A stretch of 64,000 nt of DNA, from the NCBI RefSeq assembly GCF_048569485.1, contig NC_134364.1, forward strand, positions 125,748,882 to 125,812,881, read 5' to 3'. Source of the stretch: Anomaloglossus baeobatrachus (Eukaryota > Chordata > Amphibia > Anura > Aromobatidae). Positions 57,037 to 64,000 of this stretch are shown here, in pieces (position 1 is the stretch's first letter; the number at the start of each line of letters is the position of its first letter). Made by a program: the position numbers and the translations under genes. Under the pieces are notes generated by a model that was not told where the DNA came from, made no database searches, and was given only the letters and a program-made list of their open reading frames with translations.

Positions 57037-57202
57037 AGGCCCTGTCACACACAGAGATAAATCTGCGGCAGATCTGTGGTTGCAGTGAAATTGTGGACAA
57101 TCAGTGCCAGGTTTGTGGCTGTGTACAAATGGAACAATATGTCCATGATTTCACTGCAACCACAGATCTGCCAAAGATTTATCTCTGTGTGTGACGGGGC
57201 CT
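57037..57202. mobile_element. 166-bp MITE in the LINE
   Basis: Inverted ends AGGCCCTGTCACACACAGAG and CTCTGTGTGTGACGGGGCCT; the inner part also folds (GCAGATCTGTGGTTGCAGTG). TTA precedes and ATA follows, consistent with a diverged 3-bp or 2-bp duplication. It separates SLIDL from DQKII of the RT. Confidence 0.85.
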
Positions 57203-57263
57203 ATAGACCAAAAGATTATATCCAAAATAATGGCTGACCGCTTAGCAATGGTGCTTCCTTTCT

Positions 57264-57395
57264 CGCCTTTTCATTGGGGGACACAGACAGTGGGTATTAT
57301 GATGTCTCCAGGGAGGCGTGACACTAGATTGAAAAAGTGTTAGCTCCTCCTCCCATAGCATATACCCTAGCTAGGCAGGAAACTAGCTCAGTTTT
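57264..57395. repeat. DIRS left inverted terminal repeat (fossil)
   Basis: Runs from CGCCTTTTCATTGGGGGACA to GCTAGGCAGGAAAC; complementary to 63465-63585 with few differences (CTAGATTGAAAAAGTGTTAG is shared). Confidence 0.88.
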
Positions 57396-57955
57396 TTCTA
57401 GTGTCAGCAGGGAGGCTGACATGTCTGGCCTGAGCTCTACCAGGTGCCTCAGGCCAGCTTATTTTGTTTTTATTTTGTTTTTTTCTTATTCATTCTATTT
57501 TTGATATGGGGCACCCTCGTTCCCCCCGCGTACGGGCAGAGGATACCTGGCGTGCACAAGCCGTCAGTCTTCCCTCGCGCCCAAGTGGTCGGGTCTGCGT
57601 ACCCCTCCAGGCTCCCTGGAAGCACCTCACACCAAGGTAGCACCAGAGGGCTAAGCCCGAGCCGAGGACCTGCTTCAACCTTGAGCCGAAGATGCGTCCC
57701 TGAGATCCCCGCATCCATCACCGACGCGTCTTCAGACGGAGCCAGGAGCAGTTAGGGAGACGACGAGTCATCTGTCCCCCGCATCCAAAACGCCGCCTGG
57801 AAAGGCGCCGGTGGGGTGATGCAGGCCGTGATTCCGGTGAGCATCATTAATTTAGCCCCTGGCTTCGGCCTGCATTCTAGCAACGCCCCTCTCACTGCTC
57901 TGGAAACCACTCCCTCACTCAGGAGCAGCTCCTTTCCGATTGGCCGCCACGCTTA

Positions 57956-58546
57956 GGCGGGCTTTGCACGTTGCGACATCGCAAGCCGATGCTGCGATGT
58001 CGCACGCGATAGTCCCCGCCCCCGTCGCAGGTACAATATCTTGTGAAAGCTGGCGTAGCGAAAATTATCGCTACGCCGGCTTCACATGCACTCACCTGCC
58101 CTGCGACCGTCGCTCTGGCTGGCGACCCGCCTCCTTATTAAGGGGGCGGGTTGTGCGGCGTCACTGCGACGTCACACGGCAGGCGGCCAATCAGAGCGGA
58201 GGGGCGGAGATGAGTGGGATGTAAACATCCCGCCCACCTCCTTCCTTCCGCATATTCTACGGGAGCCGCGGTGAAGCAGGTAGGAGATGTTCCTCGCTCC
58301 TGCGGCTTCACACACAGCGATGTGTGCTGCCGCAGGAGCGAGGAACAACATCGGACCGTCGCGTCAGCGTAATTATGGATTACGCCGACGCTGTACCGAT
58401 GATACGATTACGACGCTTTTGCGCTCGTTAATCGTATCATCGAGCCTTTACACACTACGATGTCGCATGCGATGCCGGAAGTACGTCATTTTCAATTTGA
58501 CCCCACCGACATCGCACCTGCGATGTCGTAGTGTGCAAAGCCCGCC
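57956..58546. mobile_element. Harbinger-type MITE 4, in the DIRS leader
   Basis: Inverted ends GGCGGGCTTTGCACGTTGCG and the complement ending GTGCAAAGCCCGCC, with TTA on both sides (57953-57955 and 58547-58549). The interior is rich in TGCGATGTCG words in both orientations. 591 bp, non-coding. Confidence 0.93.
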
Positions 58547-58929
58547 TTAGTCCCAGCCCTGGGACCAAGCAGTCTCCGGGGGCCGTCTCTCTCCTCCAGG
58601 CTGCCAGGAACACTGGACGCCATTTTCCACGAGGGGAGCAGACACGGGTGAGATTGCCTCCTCGGCTCTGCACTTCTGCAGCACTATATACCGCTCTGCT
58701 CAGCGGTATATCGCTGTCTCTCTAGCGGTGTGTGCCTGCTGGCTAGCGGTGTATATCAGATGTATATACTGGCTCTGCCTGCAGGTATATGCCGACTGTT
58801 TGACAGTATATGCCATTTTGCTATCGGTATATACCGGCTCTGCATAGCAGTCACTTTATAATACTGCTAGTGGCTCCTCACTCATACTAACAGCGGCATA
58901 TCTCTATATAGGGCTGTAGGACTCTGTTG

Positions 58930-60330
58930 CTGACATGCGTAACCGCAAGGGTGATAAAGCTTCCCAGGCGTCCTCTACGGACCTGTACTATGCTTGTACC
59001 ACCTGTGGACGCTCGTTTTCTAATGGCCGAAGCTATCCACTATGCCGGGGCTGCAATGCCCCTACTACCGTGTCACAACAGACCCAGTTGCCGGACCAGG
59101 AGGCCGCTTAGGTTTTGGATTCTGCCCTGGCCACCGGCCAGGCAGCACCCCGTCTGATGACGTTCTTCCTGCATGGGCTCTTCTAATGTCTAAAAGGCTA
59201 GATGACCTTGTCACTCAGATATCCCAAACCTCAGGCAGCCTTCCCCCGGCTCAGCTCCTTCAGAGGAGCCCGCCTGCTTCGCCTGGTCCTTCTTCCTCAG
59301 AACGTAAAAAGGCTGCTTCCAAGAGGCGCCATTGCGACCTCTACGCCTCTTCCGACTCGGATGATGGTCAGTCTGACCCGTGCTCTGTGACTTTTAGTTG
59401 TCACGATTCCCAAGACTCTGACTCTGATTCAGATGTCCCTTCCGAGTCTAGGCATATAGAAGACACATTAATTTCGGCTGTCAATCACTCTTTGTCGATT
59501 TCTGATCAGCCTCCGGACCCGACTTCTCAGTCGGCAATCAAGCGGGCCAAGAAGCCTTCAAATCGTGTCTAAATGGTGGGATCACCCTGATAGAAGGTTT
59601 AATAAAAAAACTTTCACTTCATTCGCTTATCATTTTCCATCTGAAATGGTTAAGACCTGGTCAGTACCCCCCGTTGTGGACCCGCCAGTATCCAGGCTGG
59701 CTAAACGCACGGTTATGTCCGTTTCAGACAGCGCGTCTCTCAAGGACTCGTCCGACCGCGCAGTTGATGCGGCGGTCAAGTCTATTTTCAAGGCTTCAGG
59801 CTCCTCTCTTCGCCCCCTGTTTGCCTTGACATGGGTCGCGAGAGCTATGGCTGTGTGGAGTAAGAACCTACGCAGGATGCTTCGCTCTTGTAATATTCCT
59901 CCGGAGGCTTTTGAGATCCTTGATTTGATCTCCCTAGCCTCTAATTATTTTCTTCACGGCTCCCTAGATGCAGCTAGTTTGTCAGCCCTAACGGCAGCCA
60001 ATGTTGTTTTTGCCCGCAGAGTCCTGTGGCTAAAGATATGGAACGCGGACAGTGCCTCCAAGAAATCCCTGTCCACACTCCCCTTCCATGGTCTTCACCT
60101 GTTTGGAGAATCCCTGGACAAACTCATATCTGAGACGACGGGTGGAAAAAGTACCATTCTACCACAAAAGCGGCCTGTATCCAGGAATTTTAAAAAAATC
60201 TTCTTGACGCAGGCAGTCCTTTCGGCCCGTCTCCCAAAAACCTTCAGTACAAGGATCGTCCCAACGCTCACATGGAGGATCCGGCCCCTCAAGGGGCTCT
60301 TCTTGGCGTTCCCACTCCAAACAACCTAAA
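58930..60330 (+). pseudogene. DIRS gag-like region (fossil)
   Basis: The first part is rich in Ser, Asp and Pro (KRLDDLVTQISQTSG, SDSDDGQSD). The second part has a conserved helical segment with FPSEMVKTWSVPPVVD, WVARAMAVWSKNLRRM and SLASNYFLHGSLDAAS, as in DIRS ORF1 proteins I recall. It precedes the RT as in the family. The region is interrupted in this copy. Confidence 0.8.
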
Positions 60331-61900
60331 CCTAAGGGACCTCGCCCTGCACAGGCCCCCTCAGCATGACGCCAGGTATCCATCAGATCCGACTCCTGCT
60401 GGAGGGCGGCTTCTGCTTTTTCGGGATATCTGGCTAGACCACACTCACAATGCTTGGGTTCGAGAAATCGTCACCTCAGGTTACAAGATCGATTTCCATT
60501 CCATGCCGGCCAGCAGGTTTCTGCGTTCTCATCTCCCAAAGTCCGAAACGCAAAGCCAGGCCTTATTTCAGGCCATAGCCTCGTTACAAAAAGCAAACGT
60601 TATCATTCCAGTGCTCCTGGAACAGCGCGGCAAAGGTTTCTATTCAAACCTTTTTGTCGTTCCCAAAAAAGATGGCTCTGTCCGCCCTATCTTGGATCTC
60701 AAAAGACTGAACAGATCCGTACGCATTCGGACCATCCGAATGGAGTCATTGAGAGCAGTACTAGCCGCCATGGAACCGGAAGAATTCCTAGCCTCCATAG
60801 ATGTTCAAAATGCTTATTTACACATTCCCATATGTGTATCCCATCAACGGTTCCTTCGTTTTGCCGTAGGACACAGTCATTACCAATTCAGGGCCCTCCC
60901 CTTTGGACTGGCCACTGCGCCTCGGGTCTTCACAAAGCTCATTGCACCCCAGAGGCGTTCTGGTCATTCCCTATTTGGACGACCTACTTGTCAAGGGTAG
61001 CTCTCCTCAAGTTTGCTCAGAAAGCTTGCAGATATGCTTAGACACGCTGTCAAGGCTAGGGTGGCTTATCAACTTCAACAAGTCATCCCTCATTCCTCAT
61101 CAGCGCATCACCTTTTTAGGTATCCTGATAGACACGGCTCAGTCCCGGGTTTTTCTTACAGGTGACAAGAGGTCTTCCCTCATCCGGGCCGCCCAATCCC
61201 TCCGCTCCCGCCGTCACACATCCCTTCGGAATGGGATGAGAGTGTTAGGCAAGATGGTGGCAGTCATGGAAGCCGTGTCCTTTGCCCAATTTCATCTGCG
61301 CCCTCTACAACTGGATCTTTTATCCTTCTGGGACAAGAATCCAGCTTCTCTAGACCGGTCAGTCCGCTTAGCTCGGACTGCGCTCCACTCCCTTGTCTGG
61401 TGGACTCAAGTCTCATCCCTATCTCAAGGGAAGTCCTTCCGTCCTGTCCACTGGCAAGTAGTCACGACAGATGCCAGCCTCATAGGCTGGGGAGCGGTTT
61501 TTCTCCACCACACTGTTCACGGACGCTGGTCTCCCTCCGAACGCTCCCTTCACATCAACGTTCTAGAGATCAGAGCCATATTTTTGGCCCTTCAGAACTT
61601 TCAGCCCTTGCTATTGGGTCTCCCTGTTTGGATCCAGTCAGACCATGCCACGGCTGTGGCTTACATCAACCGTCAGGGAGGAACTCGCAGCAGGGCAGCG
61701 ACGAAAGAAATATCCAGGATTCTTCTTTGGGCAGAGATGCACATTCCCATTATTTCAGCTGTCCATATTCCGGGAGTAGACAACTGGGCCGCAGACTTTC
61801 TCAGCAGACAGGGTCTAGCGGCAGGGGAATGGTCCCAGATCAGATCACTCTTCGTTGGGGACTCCCAGATGTGGACCTCATGGCGTCATGGATGAACGCC
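60330..61900 (+). pseudogene. DIRS reverse transcriptase-RNase H region (fossil)
   Basis: RT motifs visible: FVVPKKDGSVRPILDLKRLN, SIDVQNAYLHIPI, ALPFGLATAPRVFTK and YLDDLLVKG with the catalytic aspartates, then LGWLINFNKSSL. The RNase H part shows TTDASLIGWGAV, INVLEIRAIFLAL, IQSDHATAVAYINRQGG and HIPGVDNWAADFLSR. This order and spelling fit DIRS-group RT-RH. A few interruptions are present. Confidence 0.92.
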
Positions 61901-63250
61901 AAGGTACATCCCTTCATATCCCGATCGAGAGACCCGCTAGCGCTCGGCTCCAACGCTCTAGTCTTCCCGTGGTCGCAGTTTCGCCTGCCCTACATCATCC
62001 CTCCGTTTCCTCTCATTCCGAGAGTAATCAAGAAAATCAAGGCGGAGGGAATTCCCGTGATCCTCGCGGCCCAGGAGAGCCTGGTACCCAGAGCTTCTCC
62101 AACTTCTCAGCGACACTCTCTGGCGTCTCCCCGACCGCCCGGATCTTCTGTCGCAAGGTCCAATATTCCACCAGAATACAGCACAGCTGCATTTGACGGC
62201 CTGGCGCTTGAATCCTTGATTCTAGCCAAGTCAGGTCTTTCTTCTAGGGTAGTTCATACCATGCTTAATGCTCGGAAGCCCTCCTCCGCCAGTATCTATC
62301 ACAGGACCTGGAAGACCTATCTTTTCCTGGTGTGACCGTCATCACCGGTCGCCCCTTGTTTTTTCAATCCCTGATGTGCTTGCCTTTCTGCAAGATGGTC
62401 TGGACTCGGGACTAGCCCTCAGTACCCATAAAGGTCAAGTTTCTGCCTTGTCAATTTTTTTCCAGAAGCAGCTGGCTTCTCGCCCTCAGGTCCGTACCTT
62501 AATCCCTGGGATCTGAATCTGGTTCTCGGAGCTCTTCAGCTTCCTCCTTTCGAACCTTTAAGAGAAATCTCTCTTCAACGTCTCTCTCGGAAGGTTGCCT
62601 TTTTAGTCGCCATTACCTCTATCAGACGAGTGTCCGAACTGGCGGCCCTTTCCTGTCACTCACCTTACCTTATATTCCATCACGATAAGGTGGTCCTTTG
62701 GCCTTCCCCCGCCTTTCTTCCAAAGGTCGTATCTTCTTTCCACTTGAACAAAGACATTCTGTCCGACCCCGGTCCATTCCTTTGAAAAAGCCCTTCACAC
62801 TCTAGATCTTGTTAGGGCTCTGCAGATCTACATCTCCAGAACAGCGCCGTTGCGCACGTCCGATGCCCTCTTCGTCCTCTCAGAAGGACACAAAAAGGGC
62901 AACCAGGCTTCTAAATCCACGATTTCTCGATGGATCAGGACTGCCATCTGTGAGGCATACAAAGCACGAGGTTCTGTTCCCCCTCAATCTGTGCGGGCCC
63001 ACTCTACGTGAGCAGTGGGTGCTTCCTGGGCTATCCGCCATCAGGCTTTGGCTCCCCAACTTTGCAAGGCCGCTACCTGGTCCAGTGTGCACACATTTAC
63101 AAAATTCTACAGAGTGCATACGCATGCCTCCGCGGATGCTGCTCTTGGAAGGCAAGTCCTTCAGGCAGCAGTGGCCCATTTATAAGTGGCCACTGCTCGG
63201 TTTCTTGACAGTGCTGATATGTGTTCACTGCAGTTGCAGTTGTTAGTCAG
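61900..63250 (+). pseudogene. DIRS tyrosine recombinase region (fossil)
   Basis: Follows the RNase H part: first FPWSQFRLPYIIPPFPLI, then the arm-binding-like stretch LAFLQDGLDSGLALSTHK, and then a catalytic-core stretch starting AFLVAITSIRRVSELAAL, whose Arg is the first residue of the recombinase tetrad. It is followed by less clear sequence up to the inverted repeat region. DIRS elements integrate with such a recombinase rather than an integrase. Broken in several places. Confidence 0.82.
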
Positions 63251-63312
63251 CTCTTAGTCTGATGTTATACACTGTTAATAGTTCAGTTCCCACCCAGGGA
63301 CTGCTTTGGGAC

Positions 63313-63420
63313 GTCCCACTGTCTGTGTCCCCCAATGAAAAGGCGAGAAAGGAAATGACATTTTTGTGTACTCACCGTAAAATGTCTTTCTTGGAGCCTT
63401 TCATTGGGGGACACAGCTCC
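63313..63420. repeat. DIRS internal complementary region (fossil)
   Basis: CCCACTGTCTGTGTCCCCCA... is complementary to the left edge, and AAATGACATTTTTGTGTACT...TGGAGCCTTTCATTG to the right edge, joined end to end. In the family this serves to rebuild the ends through a circular intermediate. Confidence 0.9.
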
Positions 63421-63464
63421 CACCCTTGCGTTTTCGTTGTTATTCTCCTACTGCTTTTACACCA

Positions 63465-63590
63465 AACTGTTTCCTGCCTAGCTGGGGGTATATGCTGTGG
63501 GAGGAGGAGCTAACACTTTTTCAATCTAGTGTCACTCCTCCCTGGAGACATCATAATACCCACTGTCTGTGTCCCCCAATGAAAGGCTCC
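63465..63590. repeat. DIRS right inverted terminal repeat (fossil)
   Basis: GTTTCCTGCCTAGC through CTGTGTCCCCCAATGAAA, complementary to the left repeat. It is followed by a 40-bp edge (GGCTCCAAGAAAGACATTTT...) that is represented only in the internal complementary region. Confidence 0.88.
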
Positions 63591-64000
63591 AAGAAAGACA
63601 TTTTACGGTGAGTACACAAAAATGTCATTTTCTCAACTGGTGAAGCCAGCTCAGGTGGGATTTGTTAAGGGAAGAGCTGCAGTTAGAAACATAAGAAAAG
63701 TTTTGACAGTGATGGACGAGGTAGGACGACAGCAGCATTTAGGAGACAGACCATCCCTCCTAACTCTTGATGCAGAGAAAGTATTTGATAACGTTAGTTG
63801 GGAGTGGCTGGGGGTGACGTTGGACTCGTTCAATTTAAAAGACAAATTTAGAACATTTTTGGATGGGGTCTACAATAGTCCTACAGCTAGAGTACACACA
63901 CCAGGATTCTTCCTTTATTCTTTTCACTTGCACATGGGAACCAGACAGGGATGTCCAATGTCACCATTGCTGTTCAATCTGGCCATGGAACCCTTTGCTA

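Larger units (their letters stand above)
57259..63630 (+). mobile_element. DIRS-type tyrosine-recombinase retroelement (fossil)
   Basis: Inverted terminal repeats of about 130 bp (TTTTCATTGGGGGACACAGA at 57268; inverted copy ending near 63590). An internal complementary region at 63313-63420 is complementary to both outer edges joined together, the arrangement known for DIRS-1-like elements. Coding parts in order: gag-like, reverse transcriptase-RNase H, tyrosine recombinase. All three are recognisable but the copy is broken, with a handful of interruptions. No clear target duplication, as expected for DIRS. A Harbinger MITE sits in the leader. The close match between terminal repeats points to a fairly recent insertion. 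Confidence 0.93.
56880..64000 (+). mobile_element. L1-clade LINE, interrupted by a MITE and a DIRS element
   Basis: Reverse-transcriptase domain pieces are collinear on the plus strand: ITPVLTTYYNNIL and GDIPDRSKETYIKVIPK (56890-56990), RPISLID-like words before 57036, DQKIISKIMADRLAMVLP (57204-57258), then after the DIRS element LVKPAQVGFVKGR, LLTLDAEKVFDNVSWEWL and GTRQGCPMSPLLFNLAMEPF (63640-64000). These match RT motifs of the L1/Tx1 clade. An in-frame TAA follows VIPK (near 56981). The left edge near 56880 suggests 5' truncation; the 3' end is outside the window. Confidence 0.9.

Overview
The window looks like intergenic, repeat-packed DNA from a large-genome amphibian, most likely a frog. 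This rests on the mix of elements: a DIRS retroelement, a two-gene Harbinger, two ZBED-type hATs, a long-TIR Tc1, TTAA-target elements, a minisatellite-bearing Helitron pair and an L1-clade LINE, plus huge satellite arrays. That mix is typical of anurans, but the species is not identifiable by reading. I found no host protein-coding gene that I can support. Nearly every long reading frame is either a transposon gene or a frame kept open by a tandem repeat.

Layout. 1-2870: a 227-bp satellite with a five-monomer higher-order repeat, then palindromic relatives of it. 3069-11404: a foldback element with a 9-bp target duplication, carrying a hAT (3532-10650) that in turn carries a TTAA-target element, an 86-bp-armed hairpin, a 21-bp minisatellite and a solo LTR. 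11411-15157: 34-bp and ~46-bp minisatellites interrupted by a Tc1 element with ~210-bp inverted repeats. 15158-16999: a hAT-like end and a ~1-kb palindrome running into a 200-N gap. 17200-22647: two head-to-tail Helitron-like copies full of minisatellites. 23099-27902: the 3' part of an LTR retroelement whose LTR is split by a second foldback element, itself holding a Harbinger MITE. 27903-32804: MITEs in AT-rich DNA.

32805 onward is a Russian doll. A hAT (A) is split inside its BED-finger coding region by a Harbinger element (36004-55515). The Harbinger is split inside its MADF/Myb-like gene by a 16-kb hAT (B, 38152-54264). hAT-B contains two tandem diverged transposase copies, a third C-terminal fragment and two satellite arrays (138 bp and 220 bp). 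Target duplications at each step give the order of events. To the right, an L1-type LINE (about 56880 to beyond the window) is split in its reverse transcriptase by a MITE and by a DIRS element (57259-63630) that shows inverted terminal repeats and an internal complementary region.

Working together: the Harbinger encodes both proteins its superfamily needs (a DDE transposase with one intron, nearly open, and a DNA-binding partner now broken). Its ends resemble those of several MITEs in the window, so this family is the plausible mobiliser of those MITEs. hAT-B appears to have generated satellite DNA from its own 3' flank. All positions were read by eye; element edges are most reliable where a target duplication is stated.
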